From Pseudorasbora parva (lineage: Eukaryota; Chordata; Actinopteri; Cypriniformes; Gobionidae), in contig NC_090184.1 of NCBI RefSeq assembly GCF_024679245.1, positions 2,075,047 to 2,139,046 of the forward strand: a stretch of DNA of 64,000 bases. The letters run 5' to 3'. Position numbers and translations under genes: made by a program. This document shows, piece after piece, positions 40,039-51,136 of this stretch. The notes below the pieces were generated by a model. The model did no database searches. It saw only the letters and a list, made by a program, of their open reading frames with translations, and had not been told where the DNA came from. The first letter of the stretch is position 1. Each line of letters starts with the position of its first letter.

Positions 40039-40722
40039 ATGGACTGCATTTTTTTATTGTTTTTATGTTTCCTGGGGTGCACTTATAATAACTTGCCATC
40101 TCTATCGGCCAGTTCATTTGAATCACACTCAATCACTATCACTCTCCCTGTTAAAATCCATGTTGTAGTGGTCTATCATTCTCCAGGTCAGCTGGGTAAC
40201 TTCTTGGAGGAGTTGCATGTGTTACATTCTAGCTTCCCTGAGGATGGCCCTCCTCTGGCACTACTCGGTGACTTCAACATCCATCTTGAAAAACACCTGG
40301 CCAAAGACTTCACCACTCTACTGACCTCATATGACCTTCAGTTAGTATCTACTACAGCTACTCACAAATCAGGTAACCGATTGGACCTTGTCTACACACG
40401 GTACTGCTCCATGGACAACACTTTAGTTACTCCATTACACACCTCAGACCACTTTCTCATCACTTTTAACCTCAGTCCTGACACAACACACACTCCTCCA
40501 CAGATTATCTTTCGGCGTAATCTACACTTGCTCTCTCCCTCTCGCCTATCCACCATGGTTTCATCTTCACTTCCTCCATCTGCTTAGTTCTCAGCACTGG
40601 ATACTAACAGTGCTACTGACACTCTTTGCTCCAGATTTTGCCCCCTTTCATCCAGCCCAGAACGCCCCACCCCCTCTACCACCTGGCTGTCTGATGTTCT
40701 CCGTGAACATCGCTCTGGACTC
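40039..40722 (+). pseudogene. LINE endonuclease-domain fragment (CR1/L2-like)
   Basis: A 182-codon frame shows AP-endonuclease motifs of LINE ORF2: VVVYHSPGQLGNFLEEL, LLGDFNIHL, NRLDLVYTR and TPLHTSDHFLITFNL. After its stop, sequence to about 40720 still resembles the following linker (PTTWLSDVLREHRS-like). No reverse transcriptase follows, so it is a fragment. Assignment to CR1/L2 is by motif feel only. Confidence 0.8.
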
Positions 40723-40863
40723 ATAGTCTCAAGTCTTTATGTGATAATATCTAGGTGAAAGAGTCTCTATGTGTTGGGGAGTATCTGACATCTGTGATGT
40801 GAGACAGCTAGCAGACAGTCGGTTAAGCTAGTTTGTCTGCTTCCTGACCTGGGACCTAGTTAG

Positions 40864-42110
40864 TCAAGGTATAGCTCTAAGGCTATGTGTCAAATTACTA
40901 GAGAGAAGAGCAGCACCAACCCAAGAAGGATGGATGCCATCCTTCTTCAACAGGTCAGGTCTGCTCCAAAAGCTTTTCCAATTGTCTATGAACCCTATGT
41001 TATTTTGCGGACACCACTTAGACAACCAGCCATTGAGTGACGGTAGTCTTCTAATTATCTCATCACGCCTTCTAACAGGGAGGGGACCAGAGCAAAAAAC
41101 TGTATTTGACATCATGCTTGCGAGTTCACACACCTCTTAAACCTTTAAATGCATAATTGTTAGCGACCCGAGATGTCATTCACTACCCTCCTCCTCCTCA
41201 TTATTTTTTTTAAGTTTGACACCATCCTTCTTAGTATTCCTCAATCAATCCATTTTAAACAATGTAACAAGAAAAATATATAATTATAATTGAATACCTG
41301 TTTTTCCACTAGTTATTTGTCAAAATTGTATAGGGTCGCTAACGATCCGAGGTGTGTAAGATTGTACGTATATTTTTTTTGCACAGTGATAAAATAATCC
41401 ATAGTGACAAAATAGGACGCAATTCACCTTTATTCCCCAAGGTGGCGATGTCTGATTTGCTATGATGAAGTGACGTTTCACTCATAGTCAGACAGAAAAC
41501 GAGACAATAATAATTATAATCTGCAAAACTTGAAATGGCTCAGGGATTTACTGCAGAGAGCAAGTACTAAACACAATCTGATATTAGTGTCAATATCACT
41601 TCATGATGGATGTGCTCAAGAAGCTGTCAGTGATCAAAATATTGATTTTGAAGACGATGAAAATGAGTTTGGAGAATATGCGTGAGATCGGGAATATGAG
41701 CAGAAGCTGAATGTCCTGGAAGATGAGCTCTGACAAGGACATATGATGATGGGATAAAACATCAGCTCTCAAACTAAACCCTTCCAAGTCCAAAAGGTAA
41801 CGAGATATATTTTATTCTATTCTTCTGTAATTGTTCCTCTAACATCAGGAGTTTTATATATTATTGTGACTAGATATCTATCCATGTTAAATATAGATCC
41901 GGGTCATGCATTTAAGGGTTAATGTTAATTTTGGTGATCTCTGACTGGCGAAGTTGAACATCATTAGTTCTGACGTGAATAATAATCTTAGAAAATGTAC
42001 GATTAGCTTTAGCCAGCACTTTTAAATGTGCTTCGATGTCACGCAGTCTGGCTCCAGGTAAACATGTGACTATTGTGGCTGATGTGTCTATTTTCACGTT
42101 AATAATGTAC
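40864..42110 (-). pseudogene. SGNH-hydrolase-like retroelement ORF split by a piggyBac-like insertion
   Basis: On the minus strand, 42097-41923 reads [20 protein letters not shown] and [11 protein letters not shown], and 41136-40864 reads VFCSGPLPVRRRDEI, NNIGFIDNW and KDGIHPSWVGAALLSSNLTH. Together these are the order of a GDSL/SGNH esterase: a TND block (Gly before Thr replaced by Arg) and a DGIHPS block with Asp-His. Such domains occur in the ORF1 of several fish non-LTR elements. The two parts are separated by the insertion at 41141-41918. Confidence 0.65.
41141..41918 (+). mobile_element. piggyBac-like element with TTAA target duplication
   Basis: TTAA at 41137-41140 and 41919-41922 flanks inverted ends ACCTTTAAATGCA and TGCATTTAAGGG. 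A degenerate plus-strand frame from 41535 (MAQGFTAES, later an acidic FEDDENEFGEY stretch near 41645) resembles the acidic start of a piggyBac transposase. The catalytic domain is absent. Confidence 0.7.
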
Positions 42111-42439
42111 AGAGTTCACTAAGCTATTTGCATCCAAATCAGTGTCTAAACTCGGAAAACAGGAGACCAGGGTGAAGAGATGGCAAACTAACAGGCTAGC
42201 GAAATGCTAACGCGTGATAATGATTTAGATTAAAAGCTAGCGATGTCAGATTTAATGTGGTAGGTAATTTTAGACAATATATGGTGATGAGAAAGTTACA
42301 TTTAGCCAATGTTGAAGAAAAGGTAAACTTCAGTTCATTTGAAACAAGTTGGTATGGTTTGTTATTGGGTTCTTCAGGACATCATGTTCACTCCTGCATA
42401 GCAGAATGTAGTTGAGTTCATATTGTAAGTACATTATCA

Positions 42440-43790
42440 ATCTATGTCAATTTCTTTTCTTTCTTTGAATGTTAGGGGGTTAAAAATAGTGTAAAGCGTT
42501 TATTTTATTTAGCAAGGAACAAAAAGAAAATTGTGTTTGCTTACAAGAGAATCATTCTGTTTTGAATGATGAAATTTTTTGGAAAATTCAATGGGGTGAT
42601 TTATCCTTGTTTGCACACGGATCTTCACACTCGGCTGGAGTGATTTGAAGGCTCTTGAATTGTTCATGAAAGAGATACAGCAGGTCATTGGTTAATGGTA
42701 GCTGTGGAAATAAATGGCATTTGTTATATATTATTATGTATTTATGGTTATAATAACAAAGTGAGCTAATAGAGAAATGTCTGAGAAACTTGGTAATCTG
42801 TTAAAAGAATGGGAAATAATTTATAAATCAGATAATGTGATAATAGGGGGAGACTTTAATATAGCCCCTAATTCATGGTTTAGAAGTTCACATTCTGTGT
42901 ATAATGATACTATTTTGAATTTGTGTATAACAACAAATGTGGTTGATTATTGGAGGGTATCTTACACAAATAGCGCTCAATATACATGGTTTAATCCCTC
43001 AGGAAAAGGACAATGCTCAAGACTAGACTATTGTCTTATTTCTAGTCAATTATGTAATGATGTCTAAGAATGTATAATTTTGGCTTCTCCATTTACATTT
43101 CATTGTATCAACTCAATTTTTTAATTTCAATAAACTCAAAATTTTAAAGTAACCAGGTTACTTACTTTTTAAAGTTAAACCAACAAAATGTTTACAGTGT
43201 AGTATTTATAGTTATATATCGCTCAATCCTAGAATTGAAATCTTGTGTGGAATCAGACAGGGTTGTCCAATTTCTCCAAAATTGTTTATACTGTGCACTC
43301 AAATGATAGCTTACTTAATTATCAACCATTCTCACTTAAAAATCTGAGAAGTGTACATTGGGGACAGAAAGTGCAACAACAAAATTATAGCAAATGGACT
43401 AAAATGTAAATTATATTACGATTTTAACATACCAGTAAAGGTTAACATTTTTGATAATGAAACATTTAAAAATAAGTACTGTTATTATCTGGCCAATTAT
43501 AACTAAAATGAGTTTTGGCAGGATATTAACAGCTGTTTAAATATTGGTGCTAATAATCCTTCACTAAATGTATTTCAGGTTTTGATCTATGTAGGTGGTC
43601 TCTCAAAAAAGATGTCATTGATGTTAAATGTTGATGTTACTATGGATAAATATCATACACAAAAAAGCAAGTGGAATGACAGCAAACCTTGTTTTAAAAA
43701 TGAATGTAGAAATTATTTTGCATCTATAAAATACTTCCAATCCCTTGGTGAATTGTATGAAGTCATGTATGAGTCCCTTTCCTTCTAAGA
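42440..43790 (+). pseudogene. L1/Tx1-like LINE remnant
   Basis: At 42777-43067 endonuclease motifs are clear: VIIGGDFNIAP, VVDYWRVSY, QYTWFNPSGKGQCSRLDY. After a MITE at 43085-43201 the element resumes in the reverse transcriptase (EILCGIRQGCPISPKLFILC), then a frame at 43582-43788 covering the thumb/linker region. Large parts are deleted and frames are interrupted. Confidence 0.75.
43085..43201. mobile_element. Fragment of the CACTGTAAAA MITE
   Basis: It matches the right end of 33627-34001 (CATTGTATCAACTCAA ... CAGGTTACTTACTTTT ... TTTACAGTG). Confidence 0.8.
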
Positions 43791-43796
43791 TTGTAT

Positions 43797-44398
<602 letters not shown>

Positions 44399-44399
44399 T

Positions 44400-44950
44400 G
44401 TATATTTTCATATGCATATTATTGTTCCATAAATTGATATTGATATTGTTCAATAAAAAAAATAAAATGGAAAAAGAAGTTATGGCCATGAGAAAAATGT
44501 CATTCCCTCAACATTGGATCTCGATCTTCACATCGCGTGGCCACGTCATAATGAACTTGTGGTCACAACATGTTATTCCATTCCCACGAGTTATTATACA
44601 AACCTTAGTGAACCGACCGAGCATTGCACCGTACCTTTACGAGTCCGGTCAGACTAAAGAGTCTCCTTAAATGTGCACTCAGTAAGATTTTGATCACATA
44701 TTGCTGGCTCTATTTGTCCCAACACCTTTGGTTTTGGACTCAATACTCCTCCTTTATTTTTGCTCCATTCCTATTTGTATGTTTTTCTCTGTTTCAACAC
44801 TACTCACGGCCATAATGGATGTGAGTAGTGTTAAAAGAGAGAAAAAGTCTCATCCCTATTTAGTGCATAGTTTTTGTTGTTGATAGCTGGATCCCTACAG
44901 CGGCAGCTGTGACTGCTGTGTGTTCACGCTTGGAGCTTGATCCTCCATCT

Positions 44951-44992
<42 letters not shown>

Positions 44993-45284
44993 CTGAGGTC
45001 AGTGCAGTTAGTTTCATCCTGCAGGAGCCGCGTGTCTGCACATTGTGTTTTTCCACTTATGTCTGAATGAACACTGCTTTAAAGGGGTCATTAACTTAGA
45101 AATCTTATTTTCCTTGAGCTTTTGACATATAAGGCCATCATACTATAAGAATATACTGAAAGTTTTAGAACTGAAACGTCCTTGTTAGTCCAACAGTTTT
45201 TATTATAGTCAAACCCAGAGACCGATTCGTTGTGAATGAGCTTATAATAGATGGAGAGAGACTGCCTCTGCAGAAGAAGATCAA
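44400..45284. other. Intergenic DNA, unassigned
   Basis: Contains a short (TG)n at 44954-44989. Frames at 44701-44883 and 45091-45384 show no domain. Confidence 0.4.
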
Positions 45285-45372
45285 CCACTGTAAAAAAACA
45301 GGGCCCATATTCATAAAGAATCTTAATGCGAAGAGTAGCTCCTAGTGACAAAATTCTACGAAATTTCTTAAG

Positions 45373-45925
45373 CCGGGTGCACACTGTGCGATTTTGGCCA
45401 CGATTTGGCCGTCTGAGACAAATTTAGCAAATCCTGAAAGATTCCTCAGATCCTAGGCTAAAATCTGACGTCTTTGGTCGTTAGTTTGACATGTTCACCG
45501 GCAGCCGATTAATGAGCGCTGCGATCAAATTTTACCTCAGACGAAATTCTGGCAGTGTCAGAAGATTTGGCACAGAATCCTGCAGTGTGACTTCTCCTAC
45601 GACGACCGTCAAATATCTCCATTTTTAAAGACAAACTGTGACCAAAACGAGAGCTAGAGATTTCTCTGTAGCCAGCATTTCAGTCCCGCGTGTAATGCAG
45701 CTCACCGTCACCGAACGCTTCATTCATTGATGATATAAAACTCCGGACGAGTTTTCTTGTGCGCGTCCGTTTTTAGCGCGCCTTCACTATCGTGCAGTCT
45801 GACATTAATGCCAACTGAGATCTTACAGTGTGACATGGCTTACATCGGGGATCATGTTCGTACAGTCTGACAAGGGACATTCACAAAGGATTTTGAAAAA
45901 TCGCACAGTGTGCAGTCAATCTCAT
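45373..45925. mobile_element. MITE with GCACACTGTGCGATTTT ends
   Basis: The left end CGGGTGCACACTGTGCGATT and right end AAAATCGCACAGTGTGC are inverted. The interior repeats TCTGAC/ACAGTGTGAC motifs and has no transposase. It appears to sit inside a Harbinger-type element that starts near 45300 (GGGCCCATATTCATAAAGAA). Confidence 0.7.
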
Positions 45926-46104
45926 GTCAATCTTGAGTACCTATAGAGTAGTATTGCATCCTTCATATCTCCAAAAAGTCTTTAGTTTTATTATATTTTT
46001 GACTGAAACTGAGTTTTTCACCCCCCCTTTAAAAGAGGTCTTAAGGTCAAATTTGTTAGGATCACAGACGAGGACTTTTAAGAGGCTTGAGAGTTTCTTT
46101 AGCA

Positions 46105-46540
46105 GCGGAGAAAATGGAAGAAAGACAAAGAGGGAGAAGAAATATGTTGCAGACAATGGATGACAGTGAGTTAATAAGACGCTATAGATTAGATCGTGCA
46201 GGGATCATGTTTGTGACGGATCTGATTAGAGACACGCTAACATCTCCGACACAGCGCAGGAATGCCATAGCGCCAGAAATGAAAGTAATCGCTTTATTAC
46301 GATATTTGGCAACTGAGAAAATGCTACAATGCAGCAGTGATGATTTAGGCCTGTCACAACCTTCTGTAAGCAGAGCGATCACACAAATAATTACAGCACT
46401 TTCAGAAGCTCATATTGTGTCACAGTTCATTTTCACTGGACATTCCCACCTTGCAGGCTCAAAAAACTGCATTTATGAATATAGCAGGCTTCCCTGGTGT
46501 TGTCGGAGTAATGTCGGAAGACGAGGACGTTTATGTTAAT
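46105..46540 (+). pseudogene. PIF/Harbinger transposase fragment (HARBI1-like)
   Basis: The frame carries SELIRRYRLDRAGIMFVTDL, MKVIALLRYLATEKM and SSDDLGLSQPSVSRAITQII, the N-terminal DNA-binding half of Harbinger transposases. It then shifts frame around 46450: AFMNIAGFPGVVGV continues in another frame, and the DDE core is missing. It is a non-functional remnant. Confidence 0.85.
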
Positions 46541-46549
46541 AGAAAGAGT

Positions 46550-47280
46550 GGAACAATGTTTATAATTCTAAGCCAATCACATACCTTATATTAAATTAAC
46601 AGCATGGTAAATAATAAAAAAGGATTTATATACATACTGTATATATAATGTGTGTATGAGTGAGAGAGAACGGTAAAATAGAACAATTTGCGCTTGTAAT
46701 TTCAAAGTGAAGGCTTATTATAGACCCTATACTTAAAAGCGCTCCTTTTCCAACTTTTTGGACAACCAACCAATCACAGTCTTCAAAAGACTGTGTCATA
46801 CGTAGCAACGGGGTCAGCCCCGCCTCTTCCCTAAGATAAAAGTTTTTGTATTTTCCTTGCTCAGAGTTGCTCTCAGATCGGTCCCGAATAGCTCTTAAAG
46901 GGTACTTCACGTGTCTGTTCAATATAATGAGTGAGTCGCCGCGCGAGTCTCACAGCACTGAGCACTAACTGCAGGAGTCAGATAAATGAGCTGATGAGCT
47001 CTCGTGATGAGAGCTGAGGTAATCGCGACTACAATCGCGGCATACATTCACAACGCGAGTTCAGTCTGGCGCGTTTCAGTTCATGCCTTTGCAAGCTTAA
47101 CTTTCATAGAAATTAATTTGAGAAGTTAAAAAAACTTCCATTGCTCAGCATAGCTCCGTTTAAGTGAGTGTCTGTAGCTGCGAGCTGAGCTGTGAGTGTG
47201 ATCTCCATCCCTCATGAGCGGGTTCAAAACATGCGGAAATAGCTCCCTCTGCTGGCTGTAGTCTTTAGCATCTGGCCAAA
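46550..47280. other. Probable rest of a Harbinger-type element
   Basis: Non-coding DNA between the transposase fragment and the hairpin at 47286. GC-richer stretch at 46930-47240; no exon recognised. Confidence 0.35.
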
Positions 47281-47285
47281 CATTA

Positions 47286-47324
47286 CTCCTATGATGCAAA
47301 TATCGTCAATTTGCATCATAGGAG
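47286..47324. repeat. Perfect 16-bp hairpin
   Basis: CTCCTATGATGCAAAT pairs fully with ATTTGCATCATAGGAG across a 7-base loop. Probably internal to a repeat family. Confidence 0.9.
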
Positions 47325-47479
47325 GAATTTTTCCAGAAATAAAATGCATAAATCTCTTGTCTCAAGGGGATATGAGGGGGGAAAGCACAATCATTTGAAT
47401 ATACTCCAGGGTTTCTACTGATACAAAGCCATATGCTAATCGCTGAAGTAACCCTTTAAGCTAAGACTCCTACGTAAAC

Positions 47480-47842
47480 GTTTTTTTCATTGAAATGAAA
47501 AATTTGAGTTAATACAATGAACATTTTTGAGAATCGACAACCTTTATTTAAATATTTTTAAACGCTTTTGTAAGCATATTGGGTAATTGTGTGTGTTTTA
47601 TTTGTGATGATGCATCACAACATGCCAAACTTGAACATGCCAAATTGTGCTATTTTCATGATTTATCACATTTTTTTATGTGGTTTAGATAGGCTAAATG
47701 AATATTTTTAGTTTCTATTTATTAAACCAATTTCCTTCATTGCATCAACTCAAATGTTTAATTTCAATAAACTCAAAATTTTAAGGCAATCAGGTTACTT
47801 ACTTTTTTAAGTTAAACCAACAATATTTTTTTACAGTGTACT
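47480..47842. mobile_element. Copy of the CACTGTAAAA MITE
   Basis: Shares TAAGCATATTGGGTAATTGT, TTTCATGATTTATCACATTT and the right end TTTTTTTACAGTG with 33627-34001. The left end is degraded. Confidence 0.75.
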
Positions 47843-47904
47843 TCATCACTGCAACTTTGGCCCCGCCCACTGATGTGTTATGCTGGGTACACACCAAATT
47901 ATTT

Positions 47905-48505
47905 TTTTACATCTTACTCTGTTACAAGTGAAAGGTGTAAAAACAGATTTTTACTTGAGTAAAAGTACAGAAGTATTTTTTTTCAAAAGTACTTAAGTAT
48001 CAAAGTAAATTTCCTTTTTTATGTCAGCGCATTATTGTATTATAGTTGTATAAATGCACATTATGCCATCATAGTTTAAGCCAGTCAGTGACGCTCCATC
48101 TGACACACTAGCAGACGACTAACTTAAACTCATTTAAATACTTGTAGAAAAGTTACAAAGCTCTTTATAAAGCTGCTGTCACTTTAAGGCCGAATGCACG
48201 GATCCAGTACACTGATACACATCTGATATTCTCACACTGTTCACCTTCACTGAAGACAGAATCAACTTTGTTTATGTGAATACTCCACTAAATGAGCATT
48301 TGGACATCCGTCTTCTTCCATTTTGCTCTAAACTATAAATCAGTGTTTAATAAATGCTGTGAAATCATTGAACTTCACGAGACTCTACAAGAGTGATTCC
48401 TGAAAGGCTTTCTGCAAAAACCCAAACACCTTTTAAAGAAGAAAAAAATCATCACTGACTTTCAAAGCGGCGACAGAAACGACTTTCCACTTCGAGGACC
48501 TTCAC
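47905..48505. mobile_element. Internal fragment of the CAGAGGTGGACA hAT MITE
   Basis: Near-identical to 12330-12912 (for example CACGGATCCAGTACACTGAT and AATGAGCATTTGGACATCCG). Both ends are lost, replaced by other sequence at CGAGGACCTT. Confidence 0.85.
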
Positions 48506-48777
48506 TGCAAACAATGCTCCTCTTACTTACTATTTTTGTCTTCTTTCATGTCTAAATATCTAAAAATTCTTACATTAAGAAACATTTACTAGACAAGAAA
48601 AAATGATCCCTTGTGTACGCCACTGCCAAAGATCCTAATGCTAGGAATGTGCTCAATTAATCATGCCATAGATCTGAATATAATGCTTTAAACAACGCTG
48701 TTCATGATTAGTTAACCTTGAGAGCTGTAATATAATGCTAAAACTTGCTAACAGTTTTTGAGAGTTACGGTACACAT

Positions 48778-48980
48778 GCAATACTTATTTCATATGCAAA
48801 GATCACAGCAGCCAATCACAGCAGTGGGCGTTTACACTGAAGTCTCACAACAGCCAATCACAGCAGTGGAAGTTAAAACCGAAGTATCACCGCAGCCAAT
48901 CACAGCAGTGGAAATTTAAACCGAAGTATCACCACAGCCAATCACAGCAGTGGTCATTTACACTGAAGTATCACCACAAA
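48778..48980. repeat. ~50-bp tandem repeat, four copies
   Basis: Each unit holds CAGCCAATCACAGCAGTGG followed by a TTTAAACCGAAGTATCACC-like stretch. Each therefore has a CCAAT box. Confidence 0.85.
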
Positions 48981-48989
48981 CACGACCCT

Positions 48990-49474
48990 CCAAACAGAGC
49001 TTTCAAATCAAAGGCTAAAATCAGGGTACGAAAAATGCCTTTCATTTTTAAATTATGACAGTTTTTGATGTAAAAATCATAACATAGTGCACCCCAGGAA
49101 ACATTATAAAACAATGCAGTTCAGGACCCCTTTAATGATTTTTTCTCAAAAGTGTTTATTCTTTGTGCAATACTGAATGCACCTTTAAGGTAACATTTTT
49201 GCAAATGTTAACTATTTCTAATGTACGTATCTATTACTATGGAAGTTTCGGAAAATAGATTGGGAAAGTTTGATGCCTTTGGATGACCAGTGCTTTATTT
49301 TTCCCCTCAGTAAGTTCCCTGAAAGTTTCCAGACGTCACCAGATACAACGATACAAAGACAAGAGAAGACAGCTCGGACATAAACAGCCTCGCCTGACTG
49401 ACAGACCATGCAGGCTGACACACACTCTTAGCCTAAACTGCTTGTTATCTAAGAGATCTCTCTTCAGGTGAGAA

Positions 49475-49525
<51 letters not shown>

Positions 49526-50777
49526 GCTTGTGTTAACATAGAGATGAAATATATGCCGCCGACCGATACAGACCGCCCACCCCATCATCATGAGCATAAG
49601 CCACTTTCCTGTTATTTTTCCTGACACTTCACTGACAGGGGTCACCATGGCAATGTGTGATTGACACCTGCAAGGCGGGGTCCGGATGCTGCTTCAGCAG
49701 AGGTCAGGGGGTGATGCTTTGTGACATGAGTTGAGTCACAAAGCCAGCCTTAACCACACACATGCCAACATGAGTCGTGACCCGACCACAGATACACGGC
49801 CACATTCAAGACCACAGTTTGTGGTTGGAAAAAGAACAGGAAAAAAAGAGTATGAAAGCATGACATTGCTTTTATGGCAGCTTTGGAAGATTAAATTCCA
49901 CATTTAAATAGCAAAAACTATTGCCTTTGATTTCATTTTGCATGCTGTTTTATTAATAGTGATTTTATTAACAATAATTATGACCTCATTGATAGCCTTA
50001 TGCATGTTACTCGCAAAACATAGCAAGAGCTTTCTGAAATCATCTCCTGAACTAAACTAATAATCGGGAAAATATTAGGACTCCATATTAGTAGCTATGA
50101 GAGCAACCATACATTGCATACAGAGAATGTAATCAAAATGTAAAAATCTCAATGAACTCAGTCCTTAATGAGATGACTTGGTGTGAATTAATTAGCCAGA
50201 CAATATAAATTCAACTCTTTGGTATTTTATTTTAGCTTTCAAATACTTCCTTAATACGCACAGACATCATCAGCATATGACAAAAAAAATATGTCAGGTT
50301 TGACGGGTTGATTTTTGCTGCATTTGGTAAGACAGTAGAATCATTTATGATGGCTGCATGCCATGGCAATGGAAAAACAGATCATGCATATATGCCTGCT
50401 CGATTCGCTTCAGTGATTATCAGTGTGACATGACTAGGCCTACTAGAACGATCTACAGTGGTGTTATAAAAAGAGGAGGCAAATAGCAGACCACGAATGC
50501 GTGTTTGTACTGTGGCTTTGAGTCCTTCATGAGGTGAAGGTTGAAAACGGGTGATCTGACACCTTACCGTTCCACGATGGAGCACTGGGGATGGGATAAT
50601 GGATCAGAGAAGGCCAAAGGGTGCATGCAGGAGATGGGAGAGACCATGGAGGAGCCAGTGGACGAAGAGCCATTGGAGGGAGGAGCTGGAGGAGACACAA
50701 TGATGGCAGAAAAGTCAAAAGGACAAAGACCCAGGGGACACCGCTGGACTGGAGGACAAAGGCGTTCCTTCGGATGA
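48990..50777. other. Intergenic DNA, unassigned
   Basis: Includes an (AC)n tract at 49480-49522 and a moderately GC-rich stretch at 49550-49800. No exon or RNA gene recognised. Confidence 0.4.
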
Positions 50778-51136
50778 GATGTTAAACCGAGGTCCCGGCT
50801 CTCTGTGGTCGTTAAAAAAATCCCAGGATGTCCTTCGGTAAAGAGTAGGGGTGTAACCCCGGCATCCTGGCCTAATTTGCCCATTGGCCTCTGTCCATCA
50901 TGGCCTCCTAATAATCCCCCTCCCCTGATTGGCCTAATCACTCTGTCTCCTCTCCACCAATCAGCTGGTGTGTGGTGAGCGTTCTGGCGCAATATGGCTG
51001 CCGTCGCATCATCCAGGTGGATGCTGCACATTGGTGGTGGTTGAGGAGATTCCCCCCTTCCATATGTAAAGCACTTTGGGTGTCTAGAAAAGCGTTATAT
51101 AAAATGTAAAGAATTATTATTATTATTATTATTATT
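50778..51136 (+). repeat. SINE with L2-like tail and (ATT)n
   Basis: The body has TGTTAAACCGAGGTCCCGGC, CCCAGGATGTCCTTCGGTAA and GGTGGTGGTTGAGGAGATTC. The tail GTAAAGCACTTTGGGTGTCT ... GCGTTATATAAAATGTAAA plus (ATT)n is the LINE-shared 3' end. A common fish SINE type; the exact family name is not certain. Confidence 0.75.
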
